NCBI GenBank assembly: GCA_039184865.1
Contig: JBCDAV010000025.1
Location: forward strand, 14,495-78,494
Length of the DNA stretch: 64,000 nucleotides
Reading direction: 5' to 3'
Source: Thermohalobaculum sp039184865
Lineage (GTDB): Bacteria; Pseudomonadota; Alphaproteobacteria; Rhodobacterales; Rhodobacteraceae
Shown here: positions 31,801 to 43,800 of the stretch, piece by piece
Layout: the number at the start of each line of letters is the position of its first letter
Position numbering within the stretch: the first letter of the stretch is position 1
The notes under the pieces: model-generated
Database searches by the model: none
What the model was told of the DNA's origin: nothing
Seen by the model: only the letters and a program-made list of their open reading frames with translations
Translations under genes and position numbers: made by a program

Positions 31801-34800
31801 ACCGGTGCCGCCCGTCAGAGTGTCGGACGCACCGTTGCCGAAAAGGCTGTCATTGCCACCGCCGCCGTCGATGGTGTCAGAATCGAAGCCGCCATCGATG
31901 CGCTGATCCTCGTCGGTTGGCGCCCAGGCGATATCGACGAGATCGCGGTAGGTCAGCTCAGTTCCATCGGCGAACCGCAGCGTCTCGATCCGGTAGTCGG
32001 CATTGCTGACCGGGATCTCGATCGTGATCCGGTCTTCGCTGCCCGCGAAGGTCAGGACAAGGTCGAACCCGTCCGCTGCGACGGCCAGATCCGCCACCTC
32101 GTAGCCCGCGGCAAGCTCGATCACGTCGGCGCCCGAGTCGCGCGACCACCCAGCGTCCGACACGATGTCCTGTCCGAAGCCCACGTCGAACTGGTAGGTG
32201 TCCGAGATGTTGCCGCCGCGCAGGAAGTCGTTGCCGGTGCCGCCGTTCAGCGTGTCGGACGCGCCGTTGCCGCGCAGATCGTCATTGCCGCCGCCGCCGA
32301 GCAGGACATCGGAGTCGAACCCGCCGTCGAAGCGCTGATCGTCGTCGGTCGGCGTCCAGGCGATGTTGACGAGATCGCGGTAGGTCAGCTCCGTCCCGTC
32401 ATTGAACCGCACGGTCTCGATCCGGTAATCGGCGTTGCTGACCGGGAGCTCTATGGTGATCCGGTCCTCGCTGTCGACGAAGCTTAGGATCAGGTTGAAG
32501 CCGTCGGCCCTCACCAGCAGATCGTCGGCACTGATACCGGCGCCGAACTCGATGGCGTCTGCACCGGAGTCCCGCGACCAGCCTGCATCCGAGACGATGT
32601 CCTGACCGAAGCCGACATCGAACTGGTACGTGTCGGAAATATTGCCGCCGCGCAGGAAATCGTTGCCCGTCCCACCGATCAGCGTGTCGGACGCGCCGTT
32701 GCCGCGCAGGTCGTCGTTGCCGCCGCCGCCGATCAGCAGATCGGAGTCGAAGCTGCCGTCGCGCCGCTCGTCTGCGTCGGTCGGCGCCCAGGCGATTTCC
32801 GCCAGGTCGAAATGATTGAATTCGGTGCCATCGGCGAACCGATAGGTCTCGATCCGGTAGTCGGCGTTGGTCAGGGTCAATTCGACGGTGATCTGATCGT
32901 CGGTGTCCGCGAAGGACAGGATGAGATTGGCGCCGCTCGCGCTGACCTGAAGGTCCGCCGCATCGATCCCGGCTCCGAACTCGATCACGTCGGCCGTCGA
33001 GTCCCGCGACCAACCGGCGTCCGAGACGATGTCCTGGCCGAAGCCGACATCGAACTGGTAGGTGTCGCTCAGATTGCCGCCGCGCAGGAAATCGTTGCCC
33101 TCCTGCCCGTCGAGGACGTCCTCGCCGGAGTCCGCGCGGATATCGTCGTCGCCCCAACCGCCGATCAGGGTTTCGGCGATGCTCGTGCCGACGATGGTCT
33201 GCGGCGAGGCGCTCTCGAACGGCGCACCGTTGAAATTGCCGAGCGTCAGGTCATCGGCCACAACATCGCGCAGGCGGATAAGCTGGCGCGCTTCGTTCAG
33301 ATCGTAAACGCCGTCATCGACGAAATAGACGTAGGTGTCGGCGCCCTCTTGGCGGGCAACAACTTCACCGATCAGGCCCGTCGCCAGGCGAATGTCGAGG
33401 ACGTCGCCCAGATCGCCCGTTTCGAACCCGTTGATCGTCGTCAGCGCGGCCGCATCATCGATTTCCGGGACGAAGAACTCGAACAGATCGACGACGTCAT
33501 CGGTCGCGTTGAGCGTACGCGGCAGGTTGGTGGTTCCGGTCCCGCCACCGGTATCGCCGCCGGGATCGTCGCCCGGTCCACCGCCGGCATCACCGCCATG
33601 CTCGCGCGCGAACAGGGCATCGCCGAACGGGTTGAAGTCGGCAACGCTCGGGTCGAGCAGCCGTTGCGCCTCGACCTCGCTTATCAGCGTCGCCGCCATG
33701 TCCGCGGCGCTCAGGGTGGTCCCTTCATCGAACAGGAAGGTGTCGATCGGCGTCCGGGAGAAGCGGAATTGGTTCAGGATCAGGACCTCGTCCTGACTGC
33801 CGACAAAGCGCAGCAGCAGATGGTCGCCCGTCTGGACCGCGAGCACGTTCGCCGGATCGATCCCGGCGCCGAACCGCAGCGTGTCGATCGACTGCGAGGA
33901 ATTGACGACCTCGTCGATCGTGTCCCGCCCGTCGCCCGGATTGAACAGATAGGTCGTGTCGCCGAACCCGCCGGCGAGACGGTCATTGCCCTCGTTGCCG
34001 GCGAGCGTCGCCGTGAAGTCGAGGCGCGTGCCAAGGTCGATGTCGTCATCGCCGTCCGTGCCGGTCGAGGCGAGTGCGACGATGTCGGCGAGGTCCAGGG
34101 TTTCCCCGGTCGAGAACTCGAACTCCTCGATCGAGCTGCTGCGCCCCTCGTTGTCAAACATGCCCCGGATGGTCAGGCGGTCCTGGGTGCCGGCAATCCC
34201 GATCACCAGATCGACCGGCCCAGTCGAGAGCACCTGCAGATCGCCCGGCAGAATGCCCGCCTCGAAGCGAATCCGGTCGATCACGCCATTTGCGATCAGC
34301 TCGACATCGTGGATGACGTCCTGACCGTCGCCCAGCGCGAAGAAGTAGGTGTCGCCGCCGGAATGGCCCTGCAGCAGGTCGTCGCCGAGGCCGCCGAAAA
34401 GTAGGTCCTCGCCGCGCCCGGTTTCCAGCCGGTCATTGCCCTCGCGTCCGAAGACGTCCGTCGCAGACACGGTCGCGCCCGAGGGGATGATGATGTGGTC
34501 GTCGCCGTCGGTCGCGGTGATGCTGCGCGAGATCGCCGGGATCGACAGCGTGCGGCCGTCCGAGAACTGCAGCGTGCCGATGATGGCATCGGGATCGTTG
34601 ACCGGGTCGATCAGGGTCAGGCGGTCATCCCCGCCGGAGATCAGTAGGATCAGGTTGCCGTCGGCGTCGCGCTTGGCCGAGATGTCCTCGAGCGCGATGT
34701 CGTCGCTGAACAGGACCGTGCCAAAACCGTCTGCCGCGTTGTTCGTCTGGATCCGGTCCTGACCGTCGCCGCGCGAGAACGTGTAGACATCCGCGCCGTT

Positions 34801-37800
34801 GCCGTCGACGATCACGTCGTTGCCGAAGCCCGGGAAGAACACCTCGGCGCCGTTCGTGCCGGTCAGAAGATCGTCGCCGTCCGACCCGATTGCATTGGCG
34901 AAATCCAGCAGCGTGTCGCGCGACCAGCTCACACCGTTCGAGAAGTCGACCGAGTCGATCACCGCGTTGCGGATGATGATCGTGTCATCGGAGTCGAGGA
35001 AGGTCAGGATCAGGTCGTTGCGGTCCGAGGCCAGCCGCTCGACACGGACATCGTCCGGCACATAGCCGAAGAGTTCGAGCCGGTCGAAGCCGCCGCCGTC
35101 CTCGACGACGTCCTGACCGTCGCCGAAGGTAAAGCGGTAGATGTCGTTGCCGCGGTCACCGTTGATCTGGTCGTCGCCGAGACCTGCGTCGATGATGTCG
35201 GCCCGATCGCTGCCGCGCACGATGTCGTCTGCGTTGGTGGTCTGAGCCTCGACCGCGGCCTGCACGAGTTCGTCAGCGCCCCAGGCGCTGCCATCCGAGA
35301 AGAACAGCGTCGGCACTGCACCCGAGCCAAGCGCACCGACAATCACCAACTGGTCGCCCGTGGTCGGGAACGAGACGATCAGATCGTTGCTCGCACCGTC
35401 GGCGAAGCGGACCACTGCCTGGAATGTGGTCAGATCCGGCAGGATGATGCTGGCGGTGTTGACGCCCGGCGCCATCTCGAACCGGTCGATCTCGTCGCCG
35501 GTCCGGAAAAAGACCTGAGAATCCTGCGCGAGGATGACCCGGTCGTGCCCGGCACCCGGCGACAGGGCGAGCCCGGCCTCGAAGCCGCGCGTGTCCAGAA
35601 TATCCTGGCTGGTATTCGTCTCCGCGCCGAGAAGGATCGCGCGGACCTGCTGGATCGTCAGTTCCGACCCGTCGGCGAACTCGAAGATCTCGACCGGATT
35701 GTCGATGTAGCCGCCGAGCACGACGATGCGCTCGTCGGTCGGGGCGATGCGGATCAGCAGGTCGCCGTCGATGTTCTGGAAGCGCAGCACCTCCTGCGTG
35801 ATGCCGGTGCCGAAGACCAGCCGGTCGATCCCGGCGCTGTCCTGAATGCTGTCGCTGCCGTCGCCGTAGCCGAACTCGTAGGTGTCGTTGCCGCTGCCGC
35901 CCAGCATGGCGTCCGAGCCCGCGCCGCCCGAGATCGTGTCGTCGCGGCCATCGATGCCGATCAGTTCTTCGTCGGCCTCGGTGCCGGTCAGCATCCGGTC
36001 GATGATCTCGTCCAGCGTCAGCGTGCTGCCGTCGCCGAAGCGGAATTCCTCGACCTGCGTCGTGCCGAGGCCACCGACGATTGTCAGCACGTCCGCGCCG
36101 TTGCCGAGGTCGATGACCAGATCGTCGCCGTTGCGGCTGACCATCAGATCCTCGCGCCGGACCGACGCACCGAAGACGACCTGATCGATCACACCGTCCA
36201 CGTCGGTCTGCTCGATCACGCGGTCGAAATCGTAATCGGCGCCGAAGGCATAGGTGTCTTCGGCATTGCCGCCAATCAGCGTGTCATCGCCCTGACGCCC
36301 GTCCAGAACGTTCGGATTGTCGAGATTACCGATGATCTCGTTGTCGCCGCGGTTCCCGCCCTCGATGTTGAGCTGTTCCTCGACATCGGCAATCGACAGG
36401 AACGAGCCGTCGGTAAACTCGAAGCGCTCGACGCCGTTGTCGAGATCGAGGAACTGGTTGCGGATGCGCAGCGTGTCCGGGCGCTCCAGCACCGAGATCA
36501 CAAGGTCATTGCCGTCCTTGGTGAAGACCACGTTGGCCTGGGTGATGTCGTCGCCGAAGACCACCACGTCGTCGACCGGTACGAAGATGCCTTCGCGATC
36601 CGACCACGCAGCGCGGACGCGGGTGTCGACGATGACATCCTCGCCGTAACCGACATCGAACAGGTAGGTGTCGCCGCCGTCGCCGCCCTGCAGCAGGTCG
36701 TTGCCCGCGCGGCTGTCCAGAACCTCAGCGAAGTTCGACCCGGTGATCGTCTCGCCCGCGTTGGTCCCGACGAGATCGATGTCTTCCGGATTGAAGTCGG
36801 TGAAAACCAGCGTGCTGTCGTCGAACTGGAAGAACTCGACGGCGAACTGCTGCCGCCCGGCACGGACGTACTGGTTCTCGAGGATCACCTGATCGCCCGT
36901 CGCCGTGACCGTCATGATCAGGTCGAGCGCGGTGCGTGAAAACTCGATATCGCCGGTCTGGATGCCGGAGAACTCGATGGTCTCCGACCCGTCGCTGTCG
37001 AGAATGGTATCGGTACCATAGCCGAGTTCGAAGATGTAGACGTCGTTGCCGCTCTGACCCTCGAGACGGTCGTCGCCCAGCCCGCCATCGATGCGGTCGT
37101 TGATGGTCTCGAACCCGTAGATCAGGTCGTTGCCATCGGTCTTGGCGATGTCGACATAGTGCTGGAGCAGCTTGAGGTAGTCCCACACCGTGCCGTCGGC
37201 GAAGGCGAACTCCTCGATCACGTTCAGGTAGCCGACCAGGAAGATCTCTTCCAGGAAGTCGGTCAGGATCAGCTCGTCCTCGGTGCCCGTCACCTGCAGG
37301 GTCAGCGTATCGCCCGGTCCGTCGCGCAGGTAGGTGAAATCGGTCCAGCGCAGATCATCGGTGAACTGCAGCAGATCGTCCTTCGGCCCGAACAGGGCCG
37401 AGGCGAAGTCGGCGTCCAGAACCACGTCCTTGCCGTAGTTCCGGCCGTAGATATAGGTGTCGAAGCCGGACTCGCCGGTCAGGAAGTCGTCGCCCGCGCC
37501 GCCGTCCAGCGTGTTGTCGTTCAGAAGCCCGAAGATCGCGTCGTCACCGTCGGTCTTGGCGTTCTTGAGCACCTGATCGACGATGTCGGTGTAGTCGAGC
37601 GTCGTGCCCTTCTCGAAGATGATCTTCTCGATCAGGTTCGGCGCCACGTAATCCAGCCCGTCATCTGCGCCGATCAGCTCGCTGAAGAAGCCGAGGTTCA
37701 GGCGCACGCCGCCGAACTGGCCGACAAGCTCGACGCTGTCGCCGGTCTCGTTGCCGTCGATGTCGAGAATGGTGATCAGCAGGTTCTCGCTGTCGCCGTC

Positions 37801-40800
37801 GCGCGTCAGGCGGATCGTGTCCTGCGTGATGTCTCCGCGGAACATCAGGAAGTCCATGCCCGCCTGGACCGGACCGAACGAGAAGTTGCCGAGATCGTCG
37901 ATTACGTCGTGGCCGTCGCCGACCTCGATGATGTAGGTGTCGCCGCCGGCGCCGCCCGACATGAAGTCGTTGCCCCTGCCGCCGAACAGGATGTCGCCCG
38001 AGCCCGAGCCGAAATAGGCATCGGCCTCGTCCAGTGCCGCGCGTTCGAAATCGACCACGGCGAACGACATGCGGTAGCGGTCCCAGACCACGCCGTCGGC
38101 GAAGACGATCTCGTCGACACCGGTCTGCATCCGCGTGCCGTCCTGCAGGATGATGTTCAGTTCGCCGAGGAACTGGTCGGTCAGCCGGACGAAGTTGGCG
38201 CCGTCATTGTAGAAGAGGATCATGTCCTCGCCGTCGCGGACGGCCTTCACCTCGTCCGAGCGGATGGCGACGAAGCGCAACTGGTCCTTGTCGCCGAGAT
38301 CGCGGTCGTAGATGAAATCGTCGCCGGAGTCCTGGCCGACGAAGTAGACGTCGACCTGGTTCTGGGTCGTGTCGAACTCCTGCGCGTCTTCCTCGAAGCT
38401 GCCGATGATCGTCTGGTCGCCGCCGGTCAGGTAGAAGAAGTTCGTGCCGTCATGGCCGCGCACTTCGGTGTCCGTGACCTCGTGCGTGACGATGCGCCGT
38501 TCATCGATCGCGAAGGCGTTGGCAATCGCGAAGATGTCCAGATCGATGCCGACATTCTCGAACGCCGCGATGAGCATCTGGAAGATGAAGGGCTGGTTCA
38601 CGCCGACTTCGGGATCGAAGAAGAACTTCTTGTCCTGCGGGCGGTAATCCGGGAACAGCTGCCCGAGGATCGCATTCCACTCGATCAGGTAATCCACGAC
38701 CGCGTCGTCCGCGTTGGTCGCGGGCGCGCGCTCGAAGATCGCCTCGAACATCGGTGCGAGTTCGCGATCCGTCGTCGGACGGTAGGCATCGTCCTCGATA
38801 TCGTACTCGATGCCCTGCGCGTAGTCGGACAACCCGTCCTGAATCGCCAGACGCACTGCAAGGCGGCGGCTCGTCAGGAAGTATTGCTGCATCGAGAGGC
38901 CGACGAGTTCGATCATCGGCTGGATCACCGAAATGAATTCGTCGTCCGAAGCGGAGAAGCTGCCGCCTTCGATGGTCTTGTAGTCGATCAGGCCGGTGGA
39001 GTTGTCGAGCGTCGCCGTGAGCATCTCCTCGCGGAACTCGACACCGGCAAGGCTGGTCGCGAAGTGGAACTGGCCCGGCGTGAGCAGTTCGACCCGGAAG
39101 GTGCTGTCGTCGCTGACGCCGACCTCGTCGAGGGTCTCCAGGTCGACCGCGAAATTGCGCAGGTTGAACTCGCGGCTGTCGCCGGTCTTGAACTGCAGCT
39201 CCAGCGCGCGGTCGAGGTTGCGTGCCCAGACGTAGAACTCGCCATCCTGATCGGTGACCTCGACGGTGTAGTCGACCGGGATACCGTCGGTGACGCGAAC
39301 GGCGATGTTCTCGACCTCGATCGCCGCGTACGGGTTGAAGCTGATGTTCTCGACGCGCCACTCCTGCCCGGGATTGCGCGACAGCGCGAGGATATCTTCG
39401 ACGGTCGGCAGCGCGATCGGATTGCCCAGATCGTCGGTGATCGGGCGCCCGCTCGCCAGACGCCAACTGCCATCGGCATTCTGGATCCCGTAATCGTCGA
39501 TCACCGCGCGGTCATCGACGAGGCGCAGCAGATAGGGCGCGTTCTCGCGGAACTGGACCTCTTCGCCGCGGCTCGCCGGAGACCACGCCTGTTCGAGCTG
39601 CCATGTCTGGCCCGACGCGGTCGCCTGCGCGAGCAGATCCTCGAGCGTCGGGCGATCGATCGGCGTGCCGCCCGCGTCGGTGATCGGGTTGCCGCTGGCC
39701 AGCGTCCAGAAACCACCCGTTCCGTCTTCGACATAGACGCCGCGATCGGTCAGCGTGATGTTACCGGTACCATCGTCGGTCAGGAGGACCGGGATCAGCT
39801 CCCGCGTCGTCTCCATGGTCTGGCCCCAGTAGCTCAGGACCGGGCCGACCTGATCGCGGATCTGGTAGTAGTTCGGCTCGGTCATCGAGGCCGCGACCTG
39901 CTCGACGATCAGGCCGAGCTCGATGTCGTTCGCCATCGCGACGCTGAGATCGGTCATCGAGCCGTAGCCCTTGCTCTCGATCTGCAGGTCCTGCTGCCAT
40001 GCGGCGGCGCCGGCCTCACCGGCGTAGATCGTGTAGCTCTCCAGCGTCTCGAAGATCGCGTCGAAGCTGCGCGTGGTCGTGCCGTCGGCGAATTCGACGA
40101 AGCTGGTCGCCAGCAGGTCGGTGCCCTGCGGCGTCGTGATGTCCAGTTCCTGGGTGGCGAGATCGAACGCGACGATGCCGAGCTCGTCCAGCGTCAGCAA
40201 CTCGCCTGCGTCGGTGCGGCCGTCCTCGTTGCGGTCGCGCCAGACCCGCAGCTCGGCCCAGACGAGATCGGCGACCGTGATCTTGCCGTCGCCGTCGCCA
40301 CCGTTCTCGACCAGATCGAACTGCGCGAGATGCGCGAAACCGCCGCCGAACTGACCGCCGAACATCTCGCTGATATCGTCGATCCGGTCGTTGTTGTTCA
40401 GGTCGCGAACGAGGAAGCCGTCATCGCCCTTCAGCCAGCTCGTCAGCTCGGCGAAGAGATCGAGGTCCATGTCGAAGTAGACCCGCGCGCCGTCGACGGT
40501 CAGCGTCTCGATGCCGTCGCCGTCCAGATCGATCACCAGCGGATCGGCGCCTGCCGCCCAGAGATTGGCCTTGGCCAGGCGGATCGCGGCCCCGGCCAGC
40601 CACGAGGCCGCATCGGCCAGCATCAGCGCGTCATAGGCCGTGAACAGGAAGTTCGTGACGGGCGAGAGCTTGATGATCTGTTCGGCGACGGCCCCGATCC
40701 CGCCCATGATGGTCGAGAACACGTTCGGGAAGTTGAACAGCATCCCAAAGTCGCCGACATCGTCGTTGACGCTGGCCGGGATACTGTTGATGCCGCCCAG

Positions 40801-43800
40801 ATCCTCCCACCACGGGCCGTCGAACGTGTCCGTCGTGGCGAAGTTGAAATCCGGGATCGTCTGGAAGCCGACGAAGTTGACCGTTCCGTCGCCAAGGTCG
40901 AATTCCTGCGCCACCGACTGCCCGGTGGCGATGCGGAACAGCAGATCCGTCATGTTCGCGAGGACGAGCGTGTTGGAGTCGCTCTCTTCGCTGCGGACGG
41001 CGATGTAGACGATATTCGGCAACCAGGTGTCGAAGAACGTCCTCGACAGGCCGTTGGTCGCGGCCGTGCTCAGGAGCGCGAAGAACGTGAAGCCGTTCTG
41101 GACGGCGTCGAGCACGTCCTTGCTGCCGGTCTGCGCGCCGAGCAGGAAAGAGACCGAGGTGCCGCTGGCATCGCCGCCGGTCAGCGGGACACCGTAGAAG
41201 CTGATGATGTCGTTCTTCTGCGGGTCGAGGATCGTCGTGTTCGGTGCGAACCAGAAATGGTCCGAGTTGTCGCTGGAGTCCTCTACGCCGCCGAGCGTGC
41301 CGTCCGCGCCCTCGACCTGCCCCGTGAACAGGTCGCCGTAAAGCTCGCCGCCGGGCGTGGTGTTGATGATCACGTCGCGGCCGAGGCCACCGCCGGTGCG
41401 CACGGCATTGCCGCCGGTGACGATGATGATGTCATCGTCCGCCCCGCCGGTGACCGAAAGGTCGCCATCGGGGATCGACGTGATGAAGATGACGTCGCGG
41501 CCCTCGCCAGCGTCGATCTCGCCGGTGCCCGAATGCGTGCCAGTGTCCGCGCTGGTCATCGCGAACCGGTCGTCCTTGTCGGTCAGTTGAATGCTGTCGA
41601 CATTCTCGAATTTCACCTTGTCGTCGAAGACGATCAGGTCTTCGGTGAACAGCAATGCCGCAATCGCTGCAGGTTGCGCCCCGCCCAGGAAATTGGTCGC
41701 GCGGTAGAGCTCGGTGAAACCGGGCACGGTCACCTGCACCGTGCCGTTGTGATAGAACACGCCCTGATCCGAGAAGAACGGCACATCGCGTTCGCCGAAG
41801 ATCAGCTTGTCGCCGGTCTCGCTGTCGCCGCCTTCGCCGAAATCGATCGTGATCGTCTCACGGAAGAAATCGAGCTCGAAATCCTTGTTGATGGTGATCT
41901 CGTCGTACTGGTCGCTGGCGAAGAGCGTTTCCGTGGAGAAGATCAGATCCTCGACCTGGTCGCCTTCGGCGTCGGTGCCCTCGACCCGCAATTGCACGGT
42001 CAACTGGTCGATCAGACCGAAGCCCTCGCCCGCGATGTCGGGCGAGATCGTGATGGTCAGCGTGTTTCCGTCCGTTCCGTCATCGTAGTAGACCTGATCG
42101 TCGCCATCGCCGCCGATCAGGATATTGCGGCCGTCGCCGCCGGTGAACGTGTCGTCGCCGGTCCCGGCATTGATGAAATCGTCGCCGTCCTCGCCCTCGA
42201 TCGTGTCGGCTCCGCCGGAGCCGAAGATCAGATCGTTGCCCGTGGTGCCGGTGATGCTCTCGTCCAGTGCCGCGCCGACGAACAGATCGACGCTTGCATC
42301 ATTGCCGGTCGCGGTGATCGGGCCGTTGACGCGCTCGGGCAGCACGTAGGTCGTGGTGTCGCTGCGGGTGCGGATGTGGAACCGGTCGAAGATCTTCAGG
42401 TCGTCGGCATCCCAGCCGACCTTGGCGATGTCTTCCAGGCTGTTCAGCCCGGTCCAGCGCAGCAGCGTGTCGAACCAGTTCTCGTCGGTCTGGGCGAAGA
42501 ACGTCTCGCGGAAGTTCTCGATATTGGCGGGCGTCATCTCGTGTTCGCCCGTGAACGGATCCTTCCAGACCTCCTCAGAGGCATCGAAGGTCAGGATCGT
42601 CTCGTCGCCCTCCTCGAGCTTGAGCACCCCGTTCTTGACGGTCTCATTCCCGGTGATCGCGGCAACGGCCAGCCCGCCGGCGTACTGGACGGCGAAATCG
42701 GCAAGCGATTGCTTGATCTCCTTGTAGATCGTGATGCCGCCGGACGAGAGGCCGATGTCCCATTCGACGAAGTTGTCGAAGAAGTCGTCCGGATTGTTCG
42801 AGATGACCTTGCCCATCTCGTCCATGTCGTCGAACAGCGACCAGATCGCGGTGTTGCCGAACGGCAGGACGCCCTCTTCCAGCGCGGAATAGGCAATGCC
42901 GGTCTGCATGACGGTCGAGGCCGAGCCGAGCGGTCCGGCCTTGTCGGTGACCTTCGGGATGATCGCGGCAATGTCGCCGTCGAAGAACGCATCCCACATC
43001 TCGTCGCCGACTTCCTGCCAGTCGGTCTTTCGATTGTCGCGCGCCCACAGCAGCATCGCCAGCATGGCCTGCGAGTGCAGCGTGATCGGATCGCGGAACC
43101 CGCTGAAGCTCTCGAGCGGCTGGTACGGGCTGCCGAAGGTGCTGCGCAGCGCCGCGAGGATCTCGAACTCGACCGAATAGGCGGAGATGCCGGCGGTCGA
43201 GGTCGATCCCGGGTCTTCGCCGCCGAACCAGCGATCCTGCGCCGAATCGAAGACATTGCCGAGGAAGCTGATCTCCGCCGCCGCGATCTCGTAGGTCATG
43301 TGATCGAACAGGACGGCGTCCTCGCCGTGCACCGCCGCGGTCAGGCCGGCCAGACCGCCGCCGAGCGAGTGGCCGGTCGTCGTGATCGCGCCTGTCTCGA
43401 GGCTGCGCGCCTCTGTGACCGCCGCAAAGAAGTCCATCGCCAGCAGCGCCTGGCTGGTGCTGGCGTCGGGCAATTCCGGCAGATCAAAGTCGAACTCGTT
43501 GTTCAGGTCCTCGAACTGGTCGTTGAGCCAGTCGACCACCAACTGCCCGTCGAGCAGGCCGACGCCGACGGTCCAGCCGTTGATCATGTCCAGCCAGATC
43601 GGCGACGACAGGAATTCCGGACCGGGCTCGGGGTTGGTGCCGCGGAACGAGATGACCGTGGAGTCGCCGATCGAGGTGCCGCTGGTATCGTACTCGATCG
43701 CGTAGAAGCCCGAGGACACCCAGTCGCCGAAATCGACCAGATCCTCGTCCAGACCGGACCGGTCCCTGATCGTGACGGTCCCGATCTGGTTGCCCGTCAG

